Shown here: positions 19,154-28,786 of the stretch, in pieces | How positions within the stretch are numbered: position 1 is the stretch's first letter | Layout: each line of letters starts with the position of its first letter | Source of the DNA: Nevskia sp. | GTDB taxonomy: Bacteria; Pseudomonadota; Gammaproteobacteria; Nevskiales; Nevskiaceae | DNA length: 64,000 nucleotides | Direction of reading: 5' to 3' | Assembly: GCA_031291075.1 (NCBI GenBank) | Contig: JARLJS010000095.1 | Coordinates: 25,240-89,239 of the forward strand | Position numbers and translations under genes: made by a program | The notes under the pieces: model-generated | The model's database searches: none | Seen by the model: the letters and a program-made list of their open reading frames with translations, nothing else | Told to the model about the DNA's origin: nothing

Positions 19154-19360
19154 TTTGCGCGGTGATGGATGCTTGGACCGTGACGCAGTCGCCGTAGCCC
19201 GTATATGGAGCGAAGCGGAATCCGGGGTCGTGCTCGCAGGAGGCGCCCGGCTGCCGCCATCCATGGCGAGACAGTTCCGTGATTGCCAACCCCCGGCCCG
19301 GTCATCCTGACCGGGCGTTCGCCTGGGCGAATGTCCACTGGACATTCGCTTCATCCCGGC

Positions 19361-20449
19361 TTACCCCGAGAAGGAGGCGAAAGCCGCCTCCGCGCGCCGC
19401 TGCCGCTGGTCCGGCTCCCCGGCGTCCGCCTGCGGCGGCAGCCAGCCGCGCAGCTCGCGCAACAGGATGCCGGCCAGGGCGTCGATGTGCGCCGGCTCGT
19501 CGTTGAGCGCGGCGATGTAGCGCAGCGCGGTCCCGCCCGCTGCGGCGAAGCTCGCCGCGTAGCGCAGGCGCACTTCCTCCAGCGTCTCCAGGCAGTCGGC
19601 GGAGAAACCGGGGCAGATCACGTCGAGCTGTTTGACGCCGCGCGCGGCCAGCGCGGCGACGGTGGCGTCGGTGTAGGGCTGCACCCACGGCAGCTTGCCG
19701 AAGCGGCTTTGGAAAGCCACGCCGTATTCGCCCTCGCGCAGCCCCAGCGCCTCGACCAGCAGGCGCGCGGTCTTCATGCACTGACAGTAGTAGGGATCGC
19801 CTTCCAGCACGTACTTCTGCGGCAGGCCGTGGAACGACAGCAGCAGATGGTCGCCGCGGCCCTGGGCCTGCCAGTGGGCCTGCACGCTGGCCGTCAGCGC
19901 GGCGATGTAGCCGGCGTCGTCGTGGTAGCTGTTGACCGTGCGCAGTTCCGGCAGCCAGCGCCGCGTGCCCAGGCAGGCGAACAGGGCGTCGAGCGCGGCG
20001 GCGGTGGTGGAGCAGGAGTACTGCGGGAACAGCGGCAGCACCACGATGCGCCGCGCGCCTTGCGCCTCCAGCTCCGCCAGGGCGGAGCCGATGTCCGGCC
20101 CGCCGTAGCTCATCGCCAGCGCCAGCGGTACGTCGCGGCCCAGCTCCTGCGCCAGGCGCGGCCGCAGCGCGGCGGCCTGGCGCCGCGAGATCGCCAGCAG
20201 CGGCGAGCCTTCCGCAGTCCAGATCGCGGCGTAGGCGTGGGCCAGGCGGCGCGGCCGCAACGGCAGGATCAGCCCGTACAGGATCGGCAGCCACAGCAGC
20301 GGCGTCAGCTCCACCACGCGGCGGTCGGACAGGAACTGCGCCAGGTAGCGCCGGATCGCCGCTGGCGTCGGCGCGTCCGGGGTGCCCAGGTTGACCAGCA
20401 GCACGCCCGTGGCCGGCTGTTGGCGGTGCGCGCCTTGCGGAATGTTCAT
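19361..20449 (-). CDS. hemH: ferrochelatase
   Basis: A 362-residue enzyme inserting Fe2+ into protoporphyrin IX, the last step of heme synthesis. Signatures are GVLLVNLGTPDAP near the N-terminus, VLPLFPQYS, and the active-site segment SFHGLPQKYV with His207. The late NDEPAH carries the second metal-site Glu. The C-terminal tail is hydrophilic, as in other proteobacteria lacking a CAB-like extension. It starts 12 nt after the sodium/alanine symporter gene on the same strand, so the two are probably cotranscribed although functionally unrelated. Confidence 0.94.
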   Translation of the reverse strand: MNIPQGAHRQQPATGVLLVNLGTPDAPTPAAIRRYLAQFLSDRRVVELTPLLWLPILYGLILPLRPRRLAHAYAAIWTAEGSPLLAISRRQAAALRPRLAQELGRDVPLALAMSYGGPDIGSALAELEAQGARRIVVLPLFPQYSCSTTAAALDALFACLGTRRWLPELRTVNSYHDDAGYIAALTASVQAHWQAQGRGDHLLLSFHGLPQKYVLEGDPYYCQCMKTARLLVEALGLREGEYGVAFQSRFGKLPWVQPYTDATVAALAARGVKQLDVICPGFSADCLETLEEVRLRYAASFAAAGGTALRYIAALNDEPAHIDALAGILLRELRGWLPPQADAGEPDQRQRRAEAAFASFSG

Positions 20450-20461
20450 TGTGGGCGAATC

Positions 20462-22117
20462 TTATCTCCTGACGAGCCCTGCGCGCAGGCGTGCGAAGTA
20501 GTCGCGGTAGGCCTGCATGGCGCGCCCGCCGAGCAGCAGCATCAGCGGCAGGTTGACCAGGTACATGAAGCCCATGCCGACGGTGCTGAGCGCGTCGAGC
20601 TGCACCGAGGTGCGGATGAAGCCGAAGCAGGCCGCCGCCGCCGCGAAGCACCACAGCCAGCGGAACGGCCGCACCGCCGCGTCGCCGAACAGGTAGATCA
20701 CCCCCTGCTCGCCGTAGTAGCCGTAGCTGATCACGGTGGACAGGGCGAACGCCCACACCGCCAGCGTGATCAGCCAGCGGCCGAAGCCCTCGTGCACGGT
20801 GTCGAAGGATTTCGCCACCAGGGTGGCGCCGCGGTAGTCGGCGAACAGGCCCGGCTCCAGCATCCGCGGCGCGGTGGCGGCCGCCACCGGCTGCCAGGCG
20901 ATCTCCCGGCGGTCGTGGCGGCGCTGCACTGTGCCGTAGACCCGGCTGCGCTTGCCGCCGACGTCGGCCACCGCGAATAGCGGCGCGCCATCGCTCCAGG
21001 CGGGATCGGCCGCTGGCGGCTGGACCAGGTCGGGCGCCCATTGCCCCGGCCCGGTCTGCACGAAGGTCGGCGGCGTTTCCCAACGCGCCGCCGGAGCGCG
21101 GTTCCATACGCCGCTGCAGAGGATCACCAGGCCGGTGACGGTGCACACGAACATGGTGTCGATGAACGGCTCCAGCCCCGCCACCACGCCCTCGGTCACC
21201 GGCTCCGGCGTCTTCACCGCGGCGTGGGCGATGGGGGCGGTGCCGAGGCCGGATTCGCTGGAGAACAGCGCCCGTTTCATGCCCCACATGAAGGCGCTGC
21301 CCATCACGCCGCCGGTGAAGGCGCCGGCGGCCTGGGTGGCGGAGAACGCCGACACCACGATCAGGCGCAGCAGGTGCGGCAGTTCCTGCGCGTGCAGCAG
21401 GATCACGTACAGGCCGCAGACCACGTACACGCCGCACTTCAGCGGCACCAGCAGGCGCGTCACGCCGCCGATGCGGCGGATGCCGCCGAGCAGCACCACG
21501 CCGGCCAGCACGGCCAGGATGATGCCGCTGGCCCAGGTCGGCACACCGAAGTATTCGCGCGTGGTGTCGGCCGCGCTCCAGGTCTGGAACATGTTGCCGC
21601 CGGTGACGGCGAACAGCAGCAGCGCGCAGGCGAAGAAGCCGCCGACAAAGCGGCCGAAGCCCAGCAGGCGCGGGTAGATCCGGCCCAGGCCGTCGCGCGC
21701 CACGTACATGGTGCCGCCATGGGGATTGCCGGGCTCGGAGGTGTCGCGGTAGAGCAGCGCCAGGGTCACCTCGGTGGTCTTCAGCGCCATGCCGAGCAGG
21801 CCGACCATCCACATCCAGAACACCGCGCCGGGGCCGCCGAAGTCGACCGCGATGGCCATGCCGGCGATGGCGCCCAGGCCCACCGTGCCGGACATCGCCG
21901 TGGTCAGTGCCTGGAAGTGCGACAGTGCCCCGGCGCCGTGGCTGGTGTCGATGCCCCTGCCGGCGCACAGCGCCAGGCCGTGGGTGAGGGAGCGGTACTG
22001 GCAGAAGCCGCTCCACAAGGTGAACAGCAGGCCGATGCACAGCAGCGCCACCAGCATCGGCACCGACAGCAGCGCGGCGTTGACGGCCTCGACCGTCTGC
22101 CAGAAACCGGCGGGCAT
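20462..22117 (-). CDS. AGCS-family sodium:alanine symporter with a large hydrophilic insertion
   Basis: A 551-residue membrane transporter. The family segments HFQALTTAMSGTVGLGAIAGMA, GGVMGSAFMWGMKRALFSSESGLGTAPIAHAA and STVISYGYYGEQG are all present. The usual AGCS length is about 450-490. Here residues about 337-443, between two membrane spans, form an inserted soluble region rich in Arg, Asp and Pro. That gap replaces a short loop in typical members. It could be an extra regulatory domain, with function unknown. It starts 8 nt beyond the stop of the upstream amino-acid permease gene. Confidence 0.88.
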   Translation of the reverse strand: MPAGFWQTVEAVNAALLSVPMLVALLCIGLLFTLWSGFCQYRSLTHGLALCAGRGIDTSHGAGALSHFQALTTAMSGTVGLGAIAGMAIAVDFGGPGAVFWMWMVGLLGMALKTTEVTLALLYRDTSEPGNPHGGTMYVARDGLGRIYPRLLGFGRFVGGFFACALLLFAVTGGNMFQTWSAADTTREYFGVPTWASGIILAVLAGVVLLGGIRRIGGVTRLLVPLKCGVYVVCGLYVILLHAQELPHLLRLIVVSAFSATQAAGAFTGGVMGSAFMWGMKRALFSSESGLGTAPIAHAAVKTPEPVTEGVVAGLEPFIDTMFVCTVTGLVILCSGVWNRAPAARWETPPTFVQTGPGQWAPDLVQPPAADPAWSDGAPLFAVADVGGKRSRVYGTVQRRHDRREIAWQPVAAATAPRMLEPGLFADYRGATLVAKSFDTVHEGFGRWLITLAVWAFALSTVISYGYYGEQGVIYLFGDAAVRPFRWLWCFAAAAACFGFIRTSVQLDALSTVGMGFMYLVNLPLMLLLGGRAMQAYRDYFARLRAGLVRR

Positions 22118-22124
22118 CGCCGTC

Positions 22125-23621
22125 CTAGTTTTGCTGCGCCAGTTCGCTGTGGCTGCGCGAATAGTTGAAATAGATCAACTGGCCGGCCACCAGCCAGACC
22201 AGGAACGCGGCCCAGGTGAACACCGACAGATTCAGGGTCAGGTAAAAGCAGGCCAGCGCGCCGACGATCGGCACCAGCGGGAACAGCGGTGTACGGAACG
22301 GCCGCTTCAGTTCCGGCCGGCTGCGGCGCAGCACGATGACGCCGAACGAGACGATGACGAAGGCGCCGAGCGTGCCGATGTTGGCCACCTCGACCAGCTT
22401 GCCGAGCGGCACGAAGCCGCCCAGGATCAGCATGACGATGCCGGACAACACGATGGAGCCGAACGGCGTCCTGGTCTTCGGGTGGATGGTGGCGAAGAAC
22501 TTCGGCAGCAGGCCGTCGCGCGAAATGGCGAACAACACGCGCGACTGGCCGAAGAACATCACCAGCATCACCGTGGTGAGGCCGGCGATGGCGCCGATCG
22601 AGATCAGTCCCGCGGCGGTGTGCGCGCCGACCTGCTCCAGCGCGAAGGCCACCGGGTGCGCCACGTTCAGCGCCTTGTAGGAGACGATGCCGGTGAGCAG
22701 GCCGGAGACAATGATGTAGAGGATGGTGCACAGCGCCAGCGAGGCGAGGATGCCGATCGGCAGGTCGCGCTGGGGTTTCCTGGTCTCCTCGGCGGCGGTG
22801 GACACCGCGTCGAAGCCCAGGTAGGCGAAGAAGATGGTCGCCGCGCCGCTGGCGATGCCGCTCCAGCCGTAGCGCACTTCGCCCTGGCTGTGGAAGCCCA
22901 GCAGCATCTTGAAGTAGTCGAGCAGGCTCATGTCCCAGCTGAAGCCGTTGACGCCGCCCGGCACCACTTCCTCCGGCGGCACGAACGGCTGCCAGTTCGC
23001 CGGGTTGACGTGAAACGAGGCCACGGCGATGAAGATGGCGATGGCGGTGAGCTTCACCGCCACCATCACGCTGTTGAACTGGGCGCTGCTCTTGGCGCCG
23101 GTGGCGAGCAGCACGCCGAGCAGGGCGATGATGGTCGCCGCCGGCAGGTTGACCAGGCCACCCGGATGCGCCGCGTCCCCCGGCGCATGCAGCAGGTAGT
23201 CCGGCAGGCCGGAGCCGAAAAACTCCAACAGGCCGCTGTTGAAGTACCCCGACCAGCCCGCCGATACCGCGGCGACCGAGACCGTGTATTCCAGCACCAG
23301 CATCCAGCCGATGATCCAGGCCGGCAGCTCGCCCAGGCCGGCGTAGCCGTAGCCGTAGGCGCTGCCGGCGCCACCGACCGAGGCGGCCAGCTCGGCGTAG
23401 GACAACGCGGCGCAGGCGCAGGCGGTGCCCGCCAGCACGTAGCTGAGCACGATCGCCGGCCCCGCGTGGGTGGCGGCGGCGACGCCGGTGAGCACGAAGA
23501 TGCCGGCGCCGATGATCGCACCGATACCCAGCATGGTCAGGTCGAACGCGTTCAGGCTGCGTTTCAGCCCGGTATCGGCCTCGATGTCGTGGGCAATGGC
23601 CTTGGTGCGGAACAAGCTCAT
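22125..23621 (-). CDS. APC superfamily amino-acid permease (cationic amino-acid transporter type)
   Basis: A 498-residue membrane protein with about 12 predicted spans. The first span contains the APC signature GIGAIIGAGIFVLTG. FFAYLGFDAVSTAAEETRKPQRDLP marks the CAT/YfnA subgroup, and GLTTVMLVMFFGQSR follows. The frame runs on upstream, but MSLFRTK at 23621 follows AAGGGGGGA, an excellent ribosome binding site. Substrate is likely a basic or neutral amino acid. It forms an operon with the AGCS symporter and hemH. Confidence 0.88.
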   Translation of the reverse strand: MSLFRTKAIAHDIEADTGLKRSLNAFDLTMLGIGAIIGAGIFVLTGVAAATHAGPAIVLSYVLAGTACACAALSYAELAASVGGAGSAYGYGYAGLGELPAWIIGWMLVLEYTVSVAAVSAGWSGYFNSGLLEFFGSGLPDYLLHAPGDAAHPGGLVNLPAATIIALLGVLLATGAKSSAQFNSVMVAVKLTAIAIFIAVASFHVNPANWQPFVPPEEVVPGGVNGFSWDMSLLDYFKMLLGFHSQGEVRYGWSGIASGAATIFFAYLGFDAVSTAAEETRKPQRDLPIGILASLALCTILYIIVSGLLTGIVSYKALNVAHPVAFALEQVGAHTAAGLISIGAIAGLTTVMLVMFFGQSRVLFAISRDGLLPKFFATIHPKTRTPFGSIVLSGIVMLILGGFVPLGKLVEVANIGTLGAFVIVSFGVIVLRRSRPELKRPFRTPLFPLVPIVGALACFYLTLNLSVFTWAAFLVWLVAGQLIYFNYSRSHSELAQQN

Positions 23622-23762
23622 GAGTCCCCCCTTGGAATTCTGGATGGTTATTGCAGGCGCGGGCCACCATCGAAGGTGCCGCCTGCCCGATGCCAGAAGT
23701 ATGCCGGGGTGCCGACCCGGCCGCATAGCGCCACCCCCGGAACCTGGGTTCCGGGGGGGAAG

Positions 23763-25115
23763 CTACTGCCCCAGGAAGCAGCGGTCCCGGCCGGCGCGCT
23801 TGGCCCGGTAAAGGGCCTCGTCGGCGCGCTGCAGTACCTCGTCCACCGCGTCGCCGACGTTGAACACGGCGAGGCCGCAGGAGGCGGTGAGCTTGACGTC
23901 CTTGCGCTCGAAGTGGAGGCCGAGGCTGCTCAGCGACTGGCGGATGCGCTCGACCTGGTTCATCGCGTTCTGCCACTCGATGCCGCGCAGGATGGTGACG
24001 AACTCCTCGCCGCCGTAGCGGGCCACGAAATCGGTCTTGCGCAGGCTGCGCGCCAGGTGCTGGGCGAAGATGCGCAGCGCCTTGTCGCCGGCGGCGTGGC
24101 CGTAGGTGTCGTTGATCGACTTGAACGCGTCAATGTCCCACATCGCCACGCACAGCGGCACGCCGGAGGCCTTCCAGTGCAGGTATTCCTCGTTCATGCG
24201 CTGGTGGAAGGCGAGCCGGTTGGGGATGCCGGTCAGCATGTCGGTGGAGGCCTTGACCTGCTCGCGGTACACCGACTCCTGCAGCGCCTCCGCCTCGTGC
24301 TCCAGCTCGTCGACGCGCGACTTCATCAGGTCGACGCGGTCCTTGTACTCGCTCAGGCGCGACATCTCGCGCTGGCGGAAGCCGTGCAGGTGCTCGCTGA
24401 TCAGGTCGATGCGCGACAGCACGTGCTCCTGCACCTGGCTCAGGTCCACCGCGGTGCGGATGCTGGCGTCGATGGCGTCGACCTCCGCCTGCAGGCGCCG
24501 GTCCAGATCGGCGCCGTCCTCGCTCGCCGCGTCGCGCGAGGCCGTTTCCTCGGTGAGCAGGCGCGCGATCTGGTCCAGCCCGGCGGTGACGTTCTGCAGG
24601 ATCGCCGCCATGCGAATCTGCTCGCGCTGCATGCCGGCAAGCTGCTGGTTGATCAGGGCCACGATGCGGCCCGCCGCCTGCATGATCTCCATCTCGGAGC
24701 GGCTGCCGGAGATCTCCGCCTTGGCACCGGTGAGCTGGCTCAGCAGGTGCGGCGAGATCTCGATGCGGTCGAGCAGGTATTCGAACACCCGGCGGTAGGA
24801 CCCATCGGTCACGGCGTCGGGCGCAACCGGGCTGGCCGTGGCCTCCAGCTCCGACGGCATCACCTCGTTGGCGTGGCCCACCGCATCGGTCAGGTTGATC
24901 AGCAGGTGCTCCAGCTCGCCTTCGGCGCTGGGACGATGCATGGCCCGCTCGATCTCGTGGAGCTGCTCGTCGAAAAGCGGATCCTTGGAGGCCGCGGCCG
25001 AGCACAGTCGCGTAATGATGCGCCGCAACAAGAGGCGTTCATTGAAGCGCACCTGCGGTGCGGCAGGGTCAGAAAGCTCGCGGCCGCTCGGCGGCCGCGT
25101 TACGGGTTCAGTCAT
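23763..25115 (-). CDS. diguanylate cyclase (GGDEF)
   Basis: A 450-residue cytosolic protein. The N-terminal 270 residues are helical, with long coiled-coil character (HLHGFRQREMSRLSEYKDRVDLM), and no membrane span. Residues about 285-450 form a GGDEF domain: GIPNRLAF, a YGHAAGDKALR segment, then the active motif GGEEF near residue 368. RKTD five residues before it is an intact inhibitory I-site. So it should make c-di-GMP and be product-inhibited. It is transcribed away from the REC-EAL gene, with 208 nt between. Confidence 0.9.
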   Translation of the reverse strand: MTEPVTRPPSGRELSDPAAPQVRFNERLLLRRIITRLCSAAASKDPLFDEQLHEIERAMHRPSAEGELEHLLINLTDAVGHANEVMPSELEATASPVAPDAVTDGSYRRVFEYLLDRIEISPHLLSQLTGAKAEISGSRSEMEIMQAAGRIVALINQQLAGMQREQIRMAAILQNVTAGLDQIARLLTEETASRDAASEDGADLDRRLQAEVDAIDASIRTAVDLSQVQEHVLSRIDLISEHLHGFRQREMSRLSEYKDRVDLMKSRVDELEHEAEALQESVYREQVKASTDMLTGIPNRLAFHQRMNEEYLHWKASGVPLCVAMWDIDAFKSINDTYGHAAGDKALRIFAQHLARSLRKTDFVARYGGEEFVTILRGIEWQNAMNQVERIRQSLSSLGLHFERKDVKLTASCGLAVFNVGDAVDEVLQRADEALYRAKRAGRDRCFLGQ

Positions 25116-25323
25116 CTAGCCAGTTCCGGATCAAGCAGGCATACCCCCGGGACATAGGGTATCCCGGCTCGGATAGCGGCGGACTGCCCCGATTTCTTGA
25201 GCGTCTGTCAGCTTATTGCCCCCTTTCGCACATCTTATTGGCAGGAGGGCCTATGCGCTGCTGGTAAATACTTCCCATGTTCGCGCGGTCGGCACCATCT
25301 ATAAATGTTAAAAGGGCGAGGGA

Positions 25324-26634
25324 ATGCGCACAACTGCGGTTGTTGAAGTGAGCCAGGAGCGGAAAGGACCGGCCGTCCCCGGCGGCGTCCGCCCGGCCGC
25401 CACCCCGGCGCTGACGGCGGTCGAGTCGCGCCCGCCCCAGCGCGTCCTGATCATCGACGCCGACGACGCCGTGTGCCTGGCGATCACCGACCACCTGCGG
25501 GCGGCCGGGATCGAGGATGTGCTGACGGTCGGCGACGGCGCCCAGGCGGTGCGGCTGCTCAACGAGAGCGCGCCCTACACCCTGATCATCTCCGACCTGC
25601 TGGTGCCGCGGGTCGACGGCATCCAGCTGATGCGGCTGATCGCGGCGCGGCAGACCGAGGCGGCGGTACTGTTCATCAGCTCGGCCGAGCGCAAGCTGCT
25701 GTCCTCGGCCGAGGACCTGGCCCGCACCCGCGGCCTGCGCGTGCTCAGCTCCCTGCAGAAACCGTTGTCGCCTGAGGCCCTGCAAAGCTCGCTGGCCGAG
25801 CTGGAGGGGGCGGCGATGCGGCCCTCGGCCCGGGCGGCGGCGCCGATGCCCACCGCGGCGGACCTGCGCCGCGCCATCGAGCGCGACGAGATCCGCGTCT
25901 ACGCCCAGCCCCAGCTCGACGCCCGTGACGGCCAGCTGCACGGGGTGGAGACCCTGGCGCGGTGGTACAGCTCCGGCTATGGCGTGATCTCGCCCGGCTA
26001 TTTCGTGCCCCTGGCGGAGAAGAGCGGCCTGATCGACGAGCTGACCGAGCTGATGCTGCGCAAGTCCTTCGCCGTGTGCGGTGCCTGGCGCCGCTCCGGC
26101 CTGATCACCCGCATGTCGGTCAACGCCCCGATCTCCTCGATGTGCCGCCTCAACCTGCCCGACACCATTGCGGCGCTGGCCGAGCGCAACGCGCTCGACG
26201 TCTGCCAGCTCACCCTGGAAATCACCGAGAGCGGCTTCATGCAGGACCCGGTGCGCTCGCTGGACGTGCTGACGCGGCTGCGGCTGCGCGGCATCGGCCT
26301 CGCCATCGACGACTTCGGCTGCGGCTATTCGACCCTGCAGCAGCTCAAGCGCATGCCGTTCAACGAGCTGAAGATCGATTGCTCCTTCGTCATGTCGATG
26401 TTCCGCGACCGCGAGTCGCGCAGCATCGTCCGCTCCAGCCTGGATCTGGCGCACGAGCTTGGCCTGCAGACCGTGGCCGAGGGCGTGGAAACCCGCGAGC
26501 ACTGGGGCGCGCTGACCGAAATGGGCTGCGACGTGGTACAGGGCTATCACATCGCGCGGCCCTTCCCGGCGGAGCAGCTGCCGAGCTGGTCGCGCCGGCA
26601 GGCGCAGGCGGGCGGTACCGCGACCGCCGCCTGA
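25324..26634 (+). CDS. REC-EAL response regulator, likely c-di-GMP phosphodiesterase
   Basis: A 436-residue protein. Residues about 39-160 are a receiver domain with the phosphoacceptor Asp91 in IISDLLVPRVDG. The EAL domain (about 180-425) has the metal and catalytic residues: Glu209 (the signature reads ETL), Asn267, Glu299, Asp329-Asp330, Lys350, Glu386 and Gln406. All expected ligands are present, so hydrolysis of c-di-GMP is likely. A TATAAA box (25300-25305) and an AGGGCGAGGG ribosome binding site precede the start. No histidine kinase gene is in the window. Confidence 0.9.
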   Translation: MRTTAVVEVSQERKGPAVPGGVRPAATPALTAVESRPPQRVLIIDADDAVCLAITDHLRAAGIEDVLTVGDGAQAVRLLNESAPYTLIISDLLVPRVDGIQLMRLIAARQTEAAVLFISSAERKLLSSAEDLARTRGLRVLSSLQKPLSPEALQSSLAELEGAAMRPSARAAAPMPTAADLRRAIERDEIRVYAQPQLDARDGQLHGVETLARWYSSGYGVISPGYFVPLAEKSGLIDELTELMLRKSFAVCGAWRRSGLITRMSVNAPISSMCRLNLPDTIAALAERNALDVCQLTLEITESGFMQDPVRSLDVLTRLRLRGIGLAIDDFGCGYSTLQQLKRMPFNELKIDCSFVMSMFRDRESRSIVRSSLDLAHELGLQTVAEGVETREHWGALTEMGCDVVQGYHIARPFPAEQLPSWSRRQAQAGGTATAA

Positions 26635-26711
26635 AGTATCCGCCGCCGGCCCCAGGGACCCCCTGAACCGGCATAATTGCGGCCTCGCTAAGAGCCCTGG
26701 TCGAGGCAGCC

Positions 26712-27440
26712 ATGATCGTGCGCGTGATGCGGAAGGGCGGGCGCTGCGTCCTGCTGCCGGCGGCCCTGGCCTGCGCCGGGCCGGCCGGCGCGCAGGGGTG
26801 GGGCGGCTCCCTCGGCGTGTCCAGCGACAACGTCTACCGCGGCCAGACGCAGAGCCACAACGAGCCGTCCGGCCAGGCCGACCTGCACTACTACGGCCGC
26901 TCCGGCTGGTTCGCCGGGTTGTCAGCGTCCAGCATCAAGCGCAGCCCCTACGATTCGACCAGCGCGGAGTTCGAACCCTACCTGGGCTGGCAATGGCAGC
27001 TGACCGACCCGTGGAGTGCCCGGGTCGCCGCGGTACACCACGACTATCCCTGGAACAACCCGGGCCGTCGCTACAACTACGACGAACTGACCGGTACCGT
27101 CGGCTATGCCGACCGCGCCTTCCTGACCGTGGCGGCCTCGCCGGACGTCTCGATCGACGGCCCCTACGCCAGCGCCACCGGGCGCGCCGCGCTGGTGTAC
27201 GAGCTGGCCCTGCACCAGCCCCTGCAGCACGCGCTTTCGGTCAACGCCGGCGTCGGTTACTACGACCTGCGCTGGGCGGCCGGCACCGGCTACGTCTACT
27301 GGAATGCCGGCCTGGGCTGGGACCTGGGGCGGGTCCAGCTCGACCTGTCGTACCTGGGCACCGACGGCGTGGCCCGCCACCTGTTCTACAGCGGCGTGGC
27401 CGTCAACCGCCTGGTGGCGACCGCCCTATGGCACTTCTGA
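26712..27440 (+). CDS. TorF-family putative porin (Gcw_chp type)
   Basis: A 242-residue outer-membrane beta-barrel. A signal peptide ends near PAGAQ. The mature start LGVSSDNVYRGQTQSHNEPSGQADLHY matches the TIGR02001 family opening almost exactly. Repeated aromatic-bounded strands follow to the C-terminal TALWHF, which ends in Phe as outer-membrane proteins do. Function in small-solute passage is inferred. An alternative ATG lies at 26727. It is followed by the sigma-factor operon after 121 nt. Confidence 0.82.
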   Translation: MIVRVMRKGGRCVLLPAALACAGPAGAQGWGGSLGVSSDNVYRGQTQSHNEPSGQADLHYYGRSGWFAGLSASSIKRSPYDSTSAEFEPYLGWQWQLTDPWSARVAAVHHDYPWNNPGRRYNYDELTGTVGYADRAFLTVAASPDVSIDGPYASATGRAALVYELALHQPLQHALSVNAGVGYYDLRWAAGTGYVYWNAGLGWDLGRVQLDLSYLGTDGVARHLFYSGVAVNRLVATALWHF

Positions 27441-27561
27441 GCGCCCCGTCACCGGTTTGCAACCTTTTGCCGTCTCCGCAGCACTCACCGACAGGAGCGA
27501 CAACCCGTTCGTGAAATCTGGTGCCATGCGTGCGACAGCCGTGAGTCAAAAGGAGGGAAGG

Positions 27562-28131
27562 GTGGCCGACAACAGCCGTGAGCTGCTGCTGCTGGGCCTG
27601 ACGGCCCAGGGCGACCGGCCGTCCTTCGAGACCCTCTACCGCAGCTACCATCCGCGGCTGTCGCGCTTCCTGTCGCGGCTGACCCAGCGCCAGGACCTGG
27701 TCGAAGAGGTGGTGAACGATACCTTTTGGGTAGTGTGGCAGAAGGCCGGGGAGTTCCGCGGCACCTCGCTGGTGTCGACCTGGATCATGGGCATCGCCTA
27801 CCGCTGCACGCTGAAGTCGCTGCGCCGTTCCGGGAGCGCCCTGTCGGAGCCGCTTGCCGACTACGAGGACCCGGCGGCGTCCGCGTTGCAGATCGAGCAC
27901 GAGCTGCGCGACTGGATCGGCAAGGGCATGCGCCACTTGCCGCTGGAGCAGCGCACCACTCTCGAGCTGGCGTATTTCCTCGGCCACTCCTGCGAGGAGA
28001 TCGCCGGGATCTTGGATTGCTCCGTAGGTACGGTGAAGGCGCGCATGTTCCACGCGCGGGTCAAGCTGCGCAACCTGCTGCCTTCGCTCGGCGGTATCAA
28101 GGAAAGGGACCGGTATGAACCACTCGGATGA
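27562..28131 (+). CDS. RNA polymerase sigma factor, sigma-70 family (ECF-like)
   Basis: A 189-residue two-domain sigma factor. Sigma region 2 runs about residues 25-95 (LYRSYHPRLSRFLSRLTQRQDLVEEVVNDTFWVVWQKAGEFRG), and region 4 about 130-180 (LPLEQRTTLELAYFLGHSCEEIAGILDCSVGTVKARMFHAR). The GTG at 27562 has AGGAGG five to six bases upstream; an ATG at 27526 is in frame but has no such site. It overlaps the anti-sigma start by 17 nt. ECF factors of this type are held by a membrane anti-sigma factor, encoded next. Confidence 0.88.
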   Translation: MADNSRELLLLGLTAQGDRPSFETLYRSYHPRLSRFLSRLTQRQDLVEEVVNDTFWVVWQKAGEFRGTSLVSTWIMGIAYRCTLKSLRRSGSALSEPLADYEDPAASALQIEHELRDWIGKGMRHLPLEQRTTLELAYFLGHSCEEIAGILDCSVGTVKARMFHARVKLRNLLPSLGGIKERDRYEPLG

Positions 28132-28786
28132 GATTGTTTCCAGCCACCGCACGACGTGGGAGCTGATCCCCTGGGTGGTGAACGGCCGCGCGTCCGCCGA
28201 GGAACGGCGGATCGTGGAGCAGCACCTGGCGGAATGCGGAGACTGCCGCGACGAGCTCGCCTTCCAGACGCGCCTGAGCAGCGCCATCGGCGCCGAGACC
28301 CAGCCGGTCGCCGACCCGGAGCCGGCGCTGCAGCGGCTGTGGCAGCGCATCGACGGCGTCGAGGTCGAGGCGCCGCCGCGTCGCCGCGTCGCCGGCCTGC
28401 CGCTGGCGCGGGGACTGCTGATGGCCGTGGTGGTGGAGGCGGTGGGCATCGCCCTGCTGGGCGGCGCGCTGTGGAACCGCACGGCGCCGCAGGGCGGGGG
28501 GCCCTACGTCACCTACAGCGAAAAGGCACCCGTGGTGCCGGGCGCCACCATTCACGCGGTCCTCGCCCCCGATCTCAAGCTGAGCGAGCTGCAGTCGCTG
28601 TTGCAGCAGTCGGGGCTGCAGATCGTCGGCGGCCCGGGCGATTCCGGCGTTTACTCGCTGGCGCCGCTGTCCGCGTCGGCGGTTGCCTCCGCCGCGACGA
28701 CCCAGGCCCAGCTGGAGCGCCTGCGGGCAAACCCGGCGGTGCGCCTGGCGGAGCCGATCGAGACGGCGCCGCGACGGGGCTCGTGA
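28115..28786 (+). CDS. membrane anti-sigma factor with a propeptide-like periplasmic domain
   Basis: A 223-residue protein. The cytosolic part has a zinc-finger anti-sigma motif, His37-Cys41-Cys44 (QHLAECGDC). One membrane span lies near residues 98-119 (ARGLLMAVVVEAVGIALLGG). The periplasmic part, residues about 145-215, runs helix-strand: LSELQSLLQQSGLQIV, then VYSLAPL, then LERLRANPAVRLAEP. The last segment matches a segment in the propeptide of the adjacent subtilase at 8 of 15 positions. Overlaps both neighbours, so the three genes are translated as a unit. Confidence 0.82.
   Translation: MNHSDEIVSSHRTTWELIPWVVNGRASAEERRIVEQHLAECGDCRDELAFQTRLSSAIGAETQPVADPEPALQRLWQRIDGVEVEAPPRRRVAGLPLARGLLMAVVVEAVGIALLGGALWNRTAPQGGGPYVTYSEKAPVVPGATIHAVLAPDLKLSELQSLLQQSGLQIVGGPGDSGVYSLAPLSASAVASAATTQAQLERLRANPAVRLAEPIETAPRRGS

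Noticed and set aside
28156..28785. Extended start for the subtilase within the anti-sigma gene
   Set aside because: The added part is Arg/Ala-rich antisense-type sequence; the ATG at 28786 begins a clean lipoprotein signal.
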